DNA from: Piscinibacter sp. XHJ-5
Lineage (GTDB): Bacteria; Pseudomonadota; Gammaproteobacteria; Burkholderiales; Burkholderiaceae_C
Direction: 5' to 3'
Assembly (NCBI RefSeq): GCF_029855045.1
Contig: NZ_CP123228.1
Coordinates: 4,216,001 to 4,280,000 of the forward strand
DNA length: 64,000 bases
Shown here: positions 27,212 through 36,592 of the stretch, in pieces
Numbering within the stretch: position 1 is the stretch's first letter
Layout: the number at the start of each line of letters is the position of its first letter
Notes under the pieces: generated by a model
The model's input: the letters and a program-made list of their open reading frames with translations, nothing else
Told to the model about the DNA's origin: nothing
Database searches by the model: none
Program-made: the position numbers and the translations under genes

Positions 27212-27942
27212 TCGATGTCCTGGTATTGGGAATGGCCGAACAACAGCCCCTTCTCCTCCGCGCTCACCTGCGACACCACCGGCTGCTCGAGGCAGGCGCG
27301 GTTGCGGCCTTCCGCCTTGGCGCGGTAGAGCTGCTGGTCGGCACGCTCGATCCAGAGCGTCGCCGACGAGCGAACCCATTGCGGCGCGAACGCACCGCCG
27401 ATGCTGATGGTCACCGCCACGTCCACGCCCTGGGCCACGGTGATGGAACGGCGCTGCACCTTCAGGCGGATGCGCTCGGCCACCGTGAGCCCGAAGGCGG
27501 GGGGACAGTTGGGCAGGATGACGGCGAACTCCTCGCCGCCGAAGCGGGCCACGGTATCCATCGGGCGCACGCAGTCGACCAGCGCCTGGCCGATGGAGCG
27601 GATGACTTCGTCGCCGGCCGCGTGCCCGTGGGTGTCGTTGATGCGCTTGAAGTGGTCGATGTCGATCATCAGCACCAGCGCCGGCTCGCCGGCTCGCGCC
27701 ACGCGGTCGATCTCGCGGGCGATGGCCAGCTCGAACTGGCGCCGGTTCGACAGGCCGGTGAGCGCGTCGCGGCTGGAAAGGTCGCACAGGCCGTCGATCA
27801 CCGCCTGCAGCCAGGGCAGCGTGCCTTGCGGAGCATCGGCCGGCAGCGCATGCCCCGCCTGCGAAAGGAGCTGCAAAGCCGTCTGAAGCCTCAGCTTCGG
27901 CGCAGGCTTAGGCTGTCTGGCGGGTTGAGCCGACACGGTCAA
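27208..27942 (-). CDS. Diguanylate cyclase (GGDEF domain)
   Basis: About 244 aa. A short N-terminal helical region of about 80 residues precedes the GGDEF domain: SSRDALTGLSNRRQFELAIA, MIDIDHFKRINDTHGHAAGD, and RFGGEEFAVILPN. GGEEF is the active form, so c-di-GMP synthesis is expected; no RxxD inhibitory site is obvious just before it. The start is uncertain: TTG 27942 has GGTGGA nine bases upstream and TAGACT as a possible -10, while GTG 27936 is the alternative. The stop overlaps the MinD-like ATG. Confidence 0.85.
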   Translation of the reverse strand: MTVSAQPARQPKPAPKLRLQTALQLLSQAGHALPADAPQGTLPWLQAVIDGLCDLSSRDALTGLSNRRQFELAIAREIDRVARAGEPALVLMIDIDHFKRINDTHGHAAGDEVIRSIGQALVDCVRPMDTVARFGGEEFAVILPNCPPAFGLTVAERIRLKVQRRSITVAQGVDVAVTISIGGAFAPQWVRSSATLWIERADQQLYRAKAEGRNRACLEQPVVSQVSAEEKGLLFGHSQYQDIE

Positions 27943-28039
27943 GCGGGAAAGTCCACCGATCCAGTCTAGCAGCGCGGTGCCGGCTGCCCAGTGGGAACTG
28001 TGCTGTGTTTCACGTTTAACTCGACGGCTCGTGAACCGC

Positions 28040-28066
28040 TCAAGGCCATCACACTGAGGCCGATAT
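28040..28066 (+). promoter_or_regulatory. Candidate sigma-28 promoter for cheR-cheD-cheB
   Basis: TCAAGGCC, exactly 11 bp, GCCGATAT. The -10 box matches seven of eight bases of GCCGATAA; the -35 box is weaker (four of eight). It lies 57 bp before the cheR start. Chemotaxis genes are commonly FliA-dependent, and the spacing equals that of the flgM promoter in this window. Confidence 0.5.
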
Positions 28067-28123
28067 CCACAGTGACCCGCACTGCGGGATGTGCCCCGCC
28101 TCGCAGTTCCCCCGGAGTCCTCC

Positions 28124-28990
28124 ATGACCGCTGTGCTCGCTTCCGCCAACGCCCCGCTCGTGAGGGTCGATGCCGCGGAGCAGGAGTTCAGTTTCGGGGC
28201 TGCCGACTTCGAGCGTGTGCGACAGCTCATCTACCAGCGCGCCGGCATCAGCCTGCATGCCGGCAAGCAGGCGATGGTGTACAGCCGCCTGTCGCGCCGC
28301 CTGCGCGACACCGGGCACCGCTCGTTCGCCAGCTATCTGCAATGGCTGGAGCAGCCGGGCGGCGCCGCGGGCGAGCAGGAGTGGCAGGAGTTCGTCAACT
28401 GCCTCACGACCAACCTGACCTCGTTCTTCCGCGAGGAGCATCACTTTCACGAGCTCGCACGCGACCTGAAGGCACGCAGCGCGCGGCCGTTGCGCATCTG
28501 GTGCAACGCGGCCTCCACCGGGGAGGAGCCGTACTCGATTGCCATGACGGTCGCCGAGGCGCTCGGCGGCGGCCATGGCGCCGACATCCTCGCGAGCGAC
28601 ATCGACACCAAGGTGCTGGCCACCGCGGCGCGCGGCGTCTACGCAGCGGACTCGCGCGGGCTGAATCCGCAGCGGCTGCGCCAGCACTTCCTGCGCGGCA
28701 AGGGCGCGAACAGCGGCTTCATCCGCGTCAAGCCCGAGCTCGCCAAGCTCGTCCAGTTCCGCGCCCACAACCTGATGGCGTCGCAGTGGTCGTTCGGCGA
28801 AGGGTTCGACATCGTGTTCTGCCGCAACGTCATGATCTATTTCGATGCGCCGACCCAGCGCCGCGTGCTGGAGCGCATCCATCGCGTGATGAAGCCGGGC
28901 GGCATGCTCTACGTGGGCCACTCGGAAAACTTCACCGAGGCGCGCGACCTGTTCCGCCTGCGCGGCAAGACGATCTACGAGCGGGTGTGA
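28124..28990 (+). CDS. cheR: Chemotaxis protein methyltransferase CheR
   Basis: 288 aa. The N-terminal helical domain ([20 protein letters not shown]) and the SAM-binding core ([58 protein letters not shown]) are complete. It methylates glutamates on chemoreceptors. The ATG 28124 follows GGAGTCC; an 11-codon extension is less likely. It overlaps cheD as GTGA. Confidence 0.96.
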   Translation: MTAVLASANAPLVRVDAAEQEFSFGAADFERVRQLIYQRAGISLHAGKQAMVYSRLSRRLRDTGHRSFASYLQWLEQPGGAAGEQEWQEFVNCLTTNLTSFFREEHHFHELARDLKARSARPLRIWCNAASTGEEPYSIAMTVAEALGGGHGADILASDIDTKVLATAARGVYAADSRGLNPQRLRQHFLRGKGANSGFIRVKPELAKLVQFRAHNLMASQWSFGEGFDIVFCRNVMIYFDAPTQRRVLERIHRVMKPGGMLYVGHSENFTEARDLFRLRGKTIYERV

Positions 28991-29625
28991 GCGTGGCAAG
29001 CATCCTCTCCTCCACGCCGCGACTGGATCAGCTCAAGGCACAGCCGCGCAAGCCGGGCGAGGCCTCGTTCTTCTTCTACGACGCCCACTTCAGCAACGAC
29101 GCGGTCAAGATCCTGCCGGGCGAGTACTTCGTGCACCACGAGGACATCCTCATCATGACGACGCTCGGGTCGTGCATCGCCGCCTGCCTGTGGGACCGCC
29201 AGGCGCGCATCGGCGGCATGAACCACTTCATGCTGCCCGAGGGCGCAGGCGACTCGGGACGCTACGGCTCGTATGCGATGGAACTGCTGATCAACGAGAT
29301 GATGAAGCGCGGCGCCTCGCGGGGGAGCATGGAGGCCAAGGTCTTCGGCGGCGGGCAGGTGATCAGCGGCATGAATTCGATGAACGTCGGCGAGCGCAAC
29401 ACGCAATTCGTGATGGACTACCTGAAGACCGAGCGCATCCCCATCCTGTCGAAGGACGTGATGGATGTCTATCCGCGCAAGGTGTGCTTCCTGCCCGCCA
29501 GCGGCAAGGCGATGGTGAAGCGGCTCGCGCCGACCAACGCCGAGGCGCTGGTCGCGCAGGACCGCGCTGCCGCGCAGCGCGCCGTGCCGGCGGCAACCGG
29601 CGGCGGATCGGTCGACCTGTTCTGA
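28987..29625 (+). CDS. cheD: Chemoreceptor glutamine deamidase CheD
   Basis: 212 aa. [20 protein letters not shown] followed by CIAACLWD contains the catalytic Cys. [10 protein letters not shown] contains the His, and [20 protein letters not shown] completes the family. It deamidates receptor glutamines. The likely start is GTG 28987 overlapping the cheR stop; GTG 28993 is possible. It precedes cheB by 11 bp. Confidence 0.95.
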   Translation: MSVASILSSTPRLDQLKAQPRKPGEASFFFYDAHFSNDAVKILPGEYFVHHEDILIMTTLGSCIAACLWDRQARIGGMNHFMLPEGAGDSGRYGSYAMELLINEMMKRGASRGSMEAKVFGGGQVISGMNSMNVGERNTQFVMDYLKTERIPILSKDVMDVYPRKVCFLPASGKAMVKRLAPTNAEALVAQDRAAAQRAVPAATGGGSVDLF

Positions 29626-29636
29626 GGAAAGTCGCC

Positions 29637-30743
29637 ATGGGAGCACGAGACAGCAATGCCAAGACCCGCGTCGTCGTCGTCGACGACTCGGCGCTCGTGC
29701 GCAGCCTGCTCACCGAGATCATCAACCGCCAACCGGACATGCAGTGCGTGGGCGCGGCCAGCGACCCGTACGTGGCACGCGAGATGATCCGCACGCTGAA
29801 CCCCGACGTCATCACACTCGATGTCGAGATGCCGCGCATGGACGGCATCGACTTCCTGAGCAAGCTGATGCGGCTTCGGCCGATGCCGGTGGTGATGGTC
29901 TCGACACTGACCGAGCGCGGCGCCGACGTCACGCTGCGAGCGCTGGAGCTGGGCGCGGTCGACTTCGTCGCCAAGCCGAAGATCGGCGTCGCCGACGGCC
30001 TGCGGCTGCTCGCCCAGGACATCACCGACAAGGTCCGCATCGCGGCGAAGGCACACCTGCGCCGCCTGGTCGTCGCGTCGCCTGCCGCCGAAGGGGCCAG
30101 CCCCGCCGCGCCGGTCGCGCCGCCCGCCATGCTCGGCCGGCTGTCGACCGAGAAGATCATCTTCATCGGCGCATCCACCGGCGGCACCGAAGCGACCAAG
30201 GAAGTGCTCGTCAACCTGCCGCCCGACGCGCCCGCCGTGGTGATCACGCAGCACATGCCGCCCGGCTTCACCAAGAGCTATGCGGCGCGCCTGAACGGGC
30301 TGTGCAAGATCCGCGTCGCCGAAGCGCGCGACGGCGAGCGCATCCTTCCCGGCCATGCGTACATCGCCCCCGGCGGACTGCACCTCAGCGTCGAGCGCAG
30401 CGGCGCCAATTACGTCGCGCGCGTGCAGGACGGCGAGCCGGTCAACCGGCACAAGCCGTCGGTCGAGGTGCTGTTCAAGTCGGCCGCGCGGGTCGTCGGG
30501 CCGAATGCGCTGGCGCTGATGCTGACCGGCATGGGCGCCGACGGCGCCAAGGCGATGAAGGAGATGCGCGACGCCGGCAGCTACAACTACTGCCAGGACG
30601 AGGCGAGCTGCGTCGTGTTCGGCATGCCGCGCGAAGCCATCGCCGCCGGCGCGGCGCACGAGGTGCTGCCGCTGTCGCAGATGGCGCCCAAGCTGATCGA
30701 AAGGCTGCGCAGCACCGCGGGGATGTCGACCAATCGCGTGTGA
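29637..30743 (+). CDS. cheB: Chemotaxis response regulator methylesterase CheB
   Basis: 368 aa. The receiver domain has acidic residues VVDDSALVR and phospho-acceptor Asp62 ([11 protein letters not shown]). A linker of about 40 residues leads to the methylesterase domain with [11 protein letters not shown] (Ser), [20 protein letters not shown] (His) and [12 protein letters not shown] (Asp). It demethylates receptors when phosphorylated by CheA, which is not in this window. A GAGGAAA site precedes ATG 29637. Confidence 0.97.
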   Translation: MGARDSNAKTRVVVVDDSALVRSLLTEIINRQPDMQCVGAASDPYVAREMIRTLNPDVITLDVEMPRMDGIDFLSKLMRLRPMPVVMVSTLTERGADVTLRALELGAVDFVAKPKIGVADGLRLLAQDITDKVRIAAKAHLRRLVVASPAAEGASPAAPVAPPAMLGRLSTEKIIFIGASTGGTEATKEVLVNLPPDAPAVVITQHMPPGFTKSYAARLNGLCKIRVAEARDGERILPGHAYIAPGGLHLSVERSGANYVARVQDGEPVNRHKPSVEVLFKSAARVVGPNALALMLTGMGADGAKAMKEMRDAGSYNYCQDEASCVVFGMPREAIAAGAAHEVLPLSQMAPKLIERLRSTAGMSTNRV

Positions 30744-30765
30744 GCGCGCGGATCCCTGCGACGGG

Positions 30766-31065
30766 TCACTTCAGCCCGTGCAGCCGATCGATGTCGCGGC
30801 TGAACTGCAGCTCGAACATCCTCATCTCGTGCACGTCGCGCCGGGCCGCGGCCTGGGCCACCATCCAGCTCGGCGCGCCGATGTCGCGCAGCATCGTCTC
30901 GTTGAGCTGCGCGACCGCTTCGAACTCGCGCTCGGCGCGGCGGCGCTCCGCGTGGGCGCGCCAGGCCGATGCGGCGCCGCGAAGCATCTGCGTGATCCGG
31001 TCCAGAACACGTTCGGGCAGCGGGCGCGACAGGCGAAGCGTCGTGGTGCACGGTGCGGTCGTCAT
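30766..31065 (-). CDS. DUF1127-type small protein
   Basis: 99 aa. The N-terminal region is basic (RPLPERVLDRITQMLRGAAS). The DUF1127-like motif (EFEAVAQLNETMLRDIGAPS) has the family pattern L-x-DIG. Such small proteins occur in many alpha- and betaproteobacteria and have been linked to RNA turnover and phosphate or stress responses, but the role here is unknown. ATG 31065 follows a GGAGA site. It is divergent from a LysR gene and convergent with cheB. Confidence 0.75.
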   Translation of the reverse strand: MTTAPCTTTLRLSRPLPERVLDRITQMLRGAASAWRAHAERRRAEREFEAVAQLNETMLRDIGAPSWMVAQAAARRDVHEMRMFELQFSRDIDRLHGLK

Positions 31066-31091
31066 GGTGATCTCCGGTCGTTGAGCATTGG

Positions 31092-31171
31092 TGCTGGTAA
31101 GCATATGAGCCCAACGCTCGCCGAGGAAGCGACTTGTTCTGGCCACATTGGTCAGTTATGCTTACCAGCAT
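31092..31171. promoter_or_regulatory. Paired dyad operator overlapping LysR start
   Basis: TGCTGGTAAGCAT at 31092-31104 and its exact reverse complement at 31158-31170 form 13-bp inverted arms 53 bp apart. Each arm is itself a dyad (TGCT-N4-AGCA). The right arm runs onto the LysR start codon. Two identical sites about six and a half turns apart suggest a dimer-of-dimers binding site for autoregulation, probably also controlling the divergent DUF1127 gene. Confidence 0.6.
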
Positions 31172-32090
31172 GGCTCGATTGCCGCTGCACGCCCTGCCCG
31201 CCTTCCGCACCGTCGCGAAGCTTCAGAACTTGCGCGCTGCCGCGGAAAGCCTGCATCTCACGCACAGCGCGGTCAGCCAGCAGATCCGTGGGCTGGAGGA
31301 GCAGCTCGGATTCGACCTGTTCGAGCGGCGGGGCCGCCGCGTCGTGCTCAATGCCGCCGGTGAGGCCCTGCTGCGCAGCGTGGAGCCCGCGCTCGCTCAA
31401 CTCGATGACGGCGTGCAAGCCGCGGCGGCCGCGGCCAGCGGATCGGCGCAGCGCCTGCGCGTGACCACCCTGCCGTCATTCGCGCAGCGCTGGCTGCTGC
31501 CGCGCATGGGCCGCTGGCGCGAGCGCCATCCGCAGCTCGCCCTCGAGATCGATGCATCCCAGCAGCTCATCGACCTGCAGCGCGACGGTTTCCACGCCGC
31601 CATCCGCCAGGGCCACGGCCGCTGGCCGGGGGTCGAATCGGAGCGGCTGTTCGACGCCCCCATTCCGCACATCCTCGTCGGCTCCCCGACCGCGGCGCGC
31701 CGCCTGCTCGGCGCGCAGCCGGAGGCCCTGGCGCGCGAGCCGCTGCTCGGCGACACCGACCTCTGGTCGCTGTGGTTCACCGCCGCCGGCCTGCGCATCC
31801 ACGTGACCCCGGTGGCCACCTTCAACGATGCCGGCCTGATGCTGCAGGCCGCGGAGCAGAACCTCGGGCTCGCGCTCGCGCGCGAGCTGCTCGCCGCCGA
31901 TGCACTCTGCGACGGCCGGCTCGTGAAGCTGTCGGACCTGTCGATCACCTACGAGGAGAGCTACAGCTATCACCTCGCGTACCCGCCGGCGCTGCGCGAC
32001 TGGGCGCCGCTGATGCTGTTCAGGCGCTGGCTGCGCGATGAGCTGGATCGCTCGCGCATGACCTTGCATCCGAAGAAGAAGCGTTCGTAG
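31170..32090 (+). CDS. LysR-family regulator, GcvA-like
   Basis: 306 aa. The HTH starts almost at once (MARLPLHALPAFRTVAKLQN, ESLHLTHSAVSQQIRGLEEQ), typical of the GcvA branch. The effector domain covers about 95-295 (RWLLPRMGRWRERHPQLALE). ATG 31170 matches the branch; ATG 31158 would add four residues and lies inside the palindromic site. Targets are unknown. The TAG stop directly abuts the last codon of the convergent hemW gene with no spacer. Confidence 0.9.
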   Translation: MARLPLHALPAFRTVAKLQNLRAAAESLHLTHSAVSQQIRGLEEQLGFDLFERRGRRVVLNAAGEALLRSVEPALAQLDDGVQAAAAAASGSAQRLRVTTLPSFAQRWLLPRMGRWRERHPQLALEIDASQQLIDLQRDGFHAAIRQGHGRWPGVESERLFDAPIPHILVGSPTAARRLLGAQPEALAREPLLGDTDLWSLWFTAAGLRIHVTPVATFNDAGLMLQAAEQNLGLALARELLAADALCDGRLVKLSDLSITYEESYSYHLAYPPALRDWAPLMLFRRWLRDELDRSRMTLHPKKKRS

Positions 32091-33320
32091 CTACAGGAAC
32101 AGCGACTGCAGATCGGTCAGGAAGTCGAAGCCGCGCGCCGTGGGCTTCACCCATTGCCAGTCGCGTTCGATCAAGCCGCGCTCCTCGGCCTCCTGCAAGG
32201 GACGCTGGATCGCGCTCAGCGGCAGGCCTGTGCGCTCGGAAAAGCGGGCCAGCTCGAACCCGCCCTTCAGCCGCAGCGTGTTGAGCATGAACTCGAACGC
32301 CAGCTGCTCGCGCGCCACCTCTTCGTCCTGCGCCACGGCGGCGCCGGCGAGCGCCTGCGCCATGTACTTCGCCGGATCGCGGTAGCGGATCTGCCGCACG
32401 ATGCGATGCGCAAAGCTGATCTTGGAGTGCGCGCCTGCGCCGATACCCAGGTAGTCGCCGAACTGCCAGTAGTTGAGGTTGTGCACGCAGCGATGGCCTG
32501 GCCGCGCGAACGCCGAAACCTCGTAGCGCTCCAGACCGACGGCCGACGTCTGCCCGGCAATCAGGTCCAGCATGTCGGACGCCAGATCGTCGTCGGGCAA
32601 CCGCGGCGGATGCTTGGCGAAGAAGGTGTTCGGCTCGATCGTCAGGTGGTAGATCGACAGGTGCGGCGGCGCGAAGGCCAGCGCCTGCTGCAGGTCGGAT
32701 CGCAGCTCGTCCAGCGTCTGACCGGGCAGCGCATACATCAGGTCGAGATTGAAGGTGTCGAAGGTGCGCGCGGCCTCCTCCAGTGCGGCCCTGGCCTGCG
32801 CCGCGTCGTGCACGCGGCCGAGCGCCTGCAGCTTGCCGTCGTCGAAGCTCTGCACGCCGACCGACAGCCGCGTGACGCCGGCCTGCCGGTAGCCGCGAAA
32901 CCGGTCGCGCTCGAAGGTGCCGGGGTTGGCCTCCAGCGTGATCTCGCAGGCCGGCTCCAGTGGCAATCGCGCGCGCACATCGGCCAGAAGCGCTTCGATG
33001 CTCTGCGGGGAGAACAGGCTGGGCGTGCCGCCGCCGATGAAGATGCTGTGCACGCGGCGCCCCCAGACGAACGGCAGCGCCGCCTCGAGGTCGGCGCGCA
33101 GCGCGTCTAGGTAGCGCGTCTGCGGCACGCCGGCGCTCGCCTCGTGCGAGTTGAAGTCGCAGTACGGACACTTCTTCAGGCACCACGGCAGGTGCACGTA
33201 GAGCGCCAGCGGCGGCAGTGCGCCGAGCGTCAGCGTGCCGGGGCGCGTGTAGCGCGCCAGAACCTCGCCGGGTGACGCGCTGCCCGCCGTGACAGCGGGC
33301 GTGATCGGAATCTCAGCCAA
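32091..33320 (-). CDS. hemW: Heme chaperone / radical SAM protein HemW
   Basis: 409 aa. YVHLPWCLKKCPYCDFNSHE places the radical-SAM cysteines at 47, 51 and 54. FIGGGTPSLFSPQSIEAL, EITLEANPGTFERDRFRGYR and the C-terminal HemN-like domain (VHNLNYWQFGDYLGIGAGAH) agree with HemW, formerly annotated as oxygen-independent coproporphyrinogen oxidase. The best start is TTG 33320, inside the end of rdgB (8-bp overlap); no nearby ATG exists. Confidence 0.93.
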   Translation of the reverse strand: MAEIPITPAVTAGSASPGEVLARYTRPGTLTLGALPPLALYVHLPWCLKKCPYCDFNSHEASAGVPQTRYLDALRADLEAALPFVWGRRVHSIFIGGGTPSLFSPQSIEALLADVRARLPLEPACEITLEANPGTFERDRFRGYRQAGVTRLSVGVQSFDDGKLQALGRVHDAAQARAALEEAARTFDTFNLDLMYALPGQTLDELRSDLQQALAFAPPHLSIYHLTIEPNTFFAKHPPRLPDDDLASDMLDLIAGQTSAVGLERYEVSAFARPGHRCVHNLNYWQFGDYLGIGAGAHSKISFAHRIVRQIRYRDPAKYMAQALAGAAVAQDEEVAREQLAFEFMLNTLRLKGGFELARFSERTGLPLSAIQRPLQEAEERGLIERDWQWVKPTARGFDFLTDLQSLFL

Positions 33321-33942
33321 GGTGCCAGACCTCGCGCATCAGCGCGAGCATCTGCTGCGAGGCGATCGCGCGGTGGCTGTGCCGGTTCTTCACTTCGGCG
33401 TCGAGCTCGGCCACCGTGCGGTCGAGGGGCGCGATGAACATCAGAGGGTCGTAGCCGAAGCCGCCGGTTCCGCGAGGCGCCTCGAGGAGGGTGCCGTGCC
33501 AGCGCCCGAGCGCGACGAGCGGCTCGGGGTCCTCGGCCGAGCGCACGGCCACCAGGGCGCTCACGAAGCGCGCGCGGCGGTCGGCGACGCCATCCATGCG
33601 CTCGAGCAACAGCCGGTTGTTGGCCGCGTCCTGCATCGCCCGCATGTCCTCCCGAGCCCCGCCGGCGATGGCGAGCGTGGCATAGCGTGCCGAGCGCACG
33701 CCGGGCGCACCGCCGATGGCATCGACGCACAGTCCGGAGTCGTCGGCGATGGCGGCCGAACGCGCGCGTCGCGCCGCATGTCGCGCCTTGGCCAGGGCGT
33801 TCTCGACGAAGGTGATGTGCGGCTCCTCGGCCTCGTCGATGCCGAGCGAGCCCTGCGTGACCAGATCGATCGGCAAGGCCGCGAACAGCGCCTGCAGCTC
33901 GGCGAGCTTCTTCGCGTTGTTCGAGGCGAGGACCAGTCTCAT
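33313..33942 (-). CDS. rdgB: dITP/XTP pyrophosphatase RdgB (HAM1 family)
   Basis: 209 aa. MRLVLASNNAKKLAELQALF is the family start. FVENALAKARHAARRARSAA, IADDSGLCVDAIGGAPGVRS and GGFGYDPLMFIAPLDRTVAE include the acidic catalytic residues. It removes deaminated purine nucleotides. ATG 33942 is four bases after the rph stop; a 21-codon upstream extension overlaps rph and is rejected. Confidence 0.95.
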   Translation of the reverse strand: MRLVLASNNAKKLAELQALFAALPIDLVTQGSLGIDEAEEPHITFVENALAKARHAARRARSAAIADDSGLCVDAIGGAPGVRSARYATLAIAGGAREDMRAMQDAANNRLLLERMDGVADRRARFVSALVAVRSAEDPEPLVALGRWHGTLLEAPRGTGGFGYDPLMFIAPLDRTVAELDAEVKNRHSHRAIASQQMLALMREVWHLG

Positions 33943-33946
33943 CACG

Positions 33947-34672
33947 TCACGATGCCAGCGCCTCGCGCTGCGCGGCGACCAGCTCGCGAATGCCCTTGTC
34001 GGCAAGTTGCAGCAGGCGCGCCATCTCGTCGCGGCTGAACGGCACGCCCTCGGCCGTGCCTTGCACTTCGACGAAGCCGCCGCTGCCGGTCATCACGACG
34101 TTCATGTCGGTGCCGCAGGCCGAGTCCTCGACGTACTCGAGGTCCAGCAGCGGCATGCCCTCGACGATGCCGACCGACACCGCGGCGACGAAGTCGCGCA
34201 CCGGCGACCTGACGAGCACGCCTTGCGACATCAGCCAGCTGACCGCATCGTGCGCAGCGACGAAGGCGCCGGTGATCGCCGCGGTGCGCGTGCCGCCGTC
34301 GGCCTGGATGACGTCGCAATCGAGCGCGATGGTTCGCTCGCCGAGGGCGGCGAGATCGAACACGCAGCGCAGCGAGCGGCCGATCAGGCGCTGGATCTCC
34401 TGGGTGCGACCGCTCTGCTTGCCCTTCGCGGCTTCGCGGTCGCTTCGCGTATGCGTCGAGCGCGGCAGCATGCCGTATTCGGCGGTGAGCCAGCCGGTGC
34501 CGTTGCCGCGCATGAAGGGCGGCACCTTGTCCTCGACGGACGCGGTGCACAGCACCTTGGTGTCGCCGAACTCGACGAGCACCGAGCCCTCGGCGTGCTT
34601 GGTGTAGCGGCGGGTGATCGTGACGGGGCGCAATGCGTCGGCTGCACGGCCCTGCGTGCGTTGAAAGCTCAT
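33947..34672 (-). CDS. rph: Ribonuclease PH
   Basis: 241 aa, full family length. [60 protein letters not shown] and [20 protein letters not shown] are conserved phosphorolytic RNase motifs. It trims tRNA 3' ends using phosphate. It lies between the PP2C gene and rdgB. Confidence 0.96.
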   Translation of the reverse strand: MSFQRTQGRAADALRPVTITRRYTKHAEGSVLVEFGDTKVLCTASVEDKVPPFMRGNGTGWLTAEYGMLPRSTHTRSDREAAKGKQSGRTQEIQRLIGRSLRCVFDLAALGERTIALDCDVIQADGGTRTAAITGAFVAAHDAVSWLMSQGVLVRSPVRDFVAAVSVGIVEGMPLLDLEYVEDSACGTDMNVVMTGSGGFVEVQGTAEGVPFSRDEMARLLQLADKGIRELVAAQREALAS

Positions 34673-34682
34673 CGGGTTGTCC

Positions 34683-35600
34683 TCAGGATTTCTTTTGCGA
34701 CGAGCGCCGGATGGCCTCGTTGATTTCCTTGATCGAGCGCTCGATCTCGGCGTCGTCAAGTTCATCGGGCACGTCCTGCTGCCCCATCACGCTGGCCTGG
34801 ATGGTCGAGGCGAATACCTCTTCGCCCAGGGTCTGCGTGGAGATGCCGGTGACCGAATCGCTGTCCTCGGCGCTCTCCCACTCCATGGCGAGCACCGAGA
34901 CGTTGTCGCTCTTGGGGCCGCCGTTGCGCAGCGCCTGCTCGACGAGCTCGGGCACCGCATCGGGAATCGCGTTCTTCGCGAGCTGCTCGGTGATCACCGC
35001 ATCGCTGACGCTGCCCCAGAGACCGTCGGAGCACAGCAGCAGGCGGTCGCCCGGCTGCAGCAGAAGCGGTCCCACGGTGTCGACGACCGGCTTGCCGGGA
35101 CTTCCCAGACAGGTGAACAGGACGTTGCGGTTGAAGCGCTCGCCCATCGGCACGACCTGCGACAGCGTCTCCTGCAGTTCGGAATACGAGTGGTCGCGCG
35201 TGCGGGCGATCAGCTTGTCGCCGCGCACCATGTACAGCCGCGAGTCACCGCAATGCGCCCAGTACGCGGCATTGCCCTGCAGCACGCAGGCGACCACCGT
35301 CGTGCGCGGCGTGTCGATCAGCGACTTCTGCGTGGCGTAGCGCAGCAACTGGTGGTGGCCGGCGATGATGGCGTCGTGCAGGAAGCGCAGCGGGTCGCTC
35401 AGCGTGGGCTTGGAATCGCGCTGGAACATCGCGGCCAGCGTCTGCAGCGCGAGCTGCGACGCGACCTCGCCTTCGGGATGGCCGCCCATGCCGTCGGCCA
35501 GCGCGAACAGGCCCGAATCCCGCGTGTAGCAATAGCCCATGCGGTCTTCGTTCTTCTCGCGGCCGCCCTTGCGGCTCACTTGGTAAACCGAGAATCTCAT
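34683..35600 (-). CDS. PP2C-type protein serine/threonine phosphatase
   Basis: 305 aa. The metal-binding motifs are [56 protein letters not shown] and [11 protein letters not shown], so the enzyme should be active. The last 50 residues are acidic and outside the core. It overlaps the preceding kinase gene by four bases, so the pair probably reverses each other's action on shared targets. Confidence 0.93.
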   Translation of the reverse strand: MRFSVYQVSRKGGREKNEDRMGYCYTRDSGLFALADGMGGHPEGEVASQLALQTLAAMFQRDSKPTLSDPLRFLHDAIIAGHHQLLRYATQKSLIDTPRTTVVACVLQGNAAYWAHCGDSRLYMVRGDKLIARTRDHSYSELQETLSQVVPMGERFNRNVLFTCLGSPGKPVVDTVGPLLLQPGDRLLLCSDGLWGSVSDAVITEQLAKNAIPDAVPELVEQALRNGGPKSDNVSVLAMEWESAEDSDSVTGISTQTLGEEVFASTIQASVMGQQDVPDELDDAEIERSIKEINEAIRRSSQKKS

Positions 35601-36562
35601 GCCTTGGCGCTGGTCAGGTTCTCAAGCTGAAGCTTCAGGCGCTCGCTGAAGCTCAACTTGGTGTAGCGGCGCTCGGTCTCGCGCGCCAATTCCTTCTGGA
35701 GCGCGAAGACACTTTGCGGCCGCGACAGCGGATCCAGCGACATGCACCACTCGGTGACTTCGATGAGGTTGTCGGAGTAGACGTTGCGCAGCCGCGAGAG
35801 CGACAGCGCGAGGCGGTCCTTCTCGATGCGCTGCGGCGCATCGTTGGGCGGATAGCCCTGCATGCACGCGTAGATGCAGGCGCCGATCGCGTAGATGTCG
35901 GTCCAGGGCCCCAGCGTGCCGTCGCGGCGGTACATCTCGGGTGCGGCGAAGCCGGGTGTGTACATCGGGCGGATGAAATTGCCTTCCTTGCTCAGCACTT
36001 CGCGCGCCGCGCCGAAGTCGAGCAGCACTGCCTTGTTGTCGTTGGTGATGAAGATGTTCGCCGGCTTGATGTCGAGGTGCAGCATCTTGTGCTGGTGCAC
36101 GATGCGCAGGCCGCGCAGGATCTCGTCGAACAGCGAGCGGATGGTGGACTCGCGAAATACCTTGTCGCGCTTGAGATCGCGCGCGGTGACGATGAAATCC
36201 TGCAGCGTGTCGCCCTGCAGGTAGTTCATCACCATGTAGACGGTTTCGTTCTCGCGGAAGAAGTTCAGCACCGAGACCACGCTCGAGTGCGAGATCTGCG
36301 CGAGCGAGCGGCCTTCCTCGAAGAAGCTCTTCAACCCCAGGCGGTACAGCGGCTGCTTCTCAGGCTTCACGCGCGGCGTCAGCTCGCCGGGCGAGCGCTC
36401 GGCCAGCGACGATGGAAGGTACTCCTTGAGGGCCACCAGATGCCGCTCGGCGTCTTCGGCGAGATAGACCACGCCAAACCCACCGGCTGCCAGTTTCTTG
36501 ATGATCTGGTACCCGCCCACCACCGTGCCGGAGGGCAACGGAGCGGGCTTCGGCTTTGACAT
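35597..36562 (-). CDS. Serine/threonine protein kinase (Hanks type)
   Basis: 321 aa. The glycine loop LAAGGFGVVYLA, Lys46 (VALKEYLP), catalytic loop HLDIKPANI (Asp164), DFG at 182-184 and APEMY are present. The HRD arginine is Leu, so it is a non-RD kinase and may not need activation-loop phosphorylation. No membrane helix or sensor domain is visible, so it is cytosolic. The start ATG 36562 is only 30 bp from the divergent yicC ATG. Confidence 0.93.
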   Translation of the reverse strand: MSKPKPAPLPSGTVVGGYQIIKKLAAGGFGVVYLAEDAERHLVALKEYLPSSLAERSPGELTPRVKPEKQPLYRLGLKSFFEEGRSLAQISHSSVVSVLNFFRENETVYMVMNYLQGDTLQDFIVTARDLKRDKVFRESTIRSLFDEILRGLRIVHQHKMLHLDIKPANIFITNDNKAVLLDFGAAREVLSKEGNFIRPMYTPGFAAPEMYRRDGTLGPWTDIYAIGACIYACMQGYPPNDAPQRIEKDRLALSLSRLRNVYSDNLIEVTEWCMSLDPLSRPQSVFALQKELARETERRYTKLSFSERLKLQLENLTSAKA

Positions 36563-36592
36563 AATCGGGATTTCTGGGGCGAAAAAAGCTGC

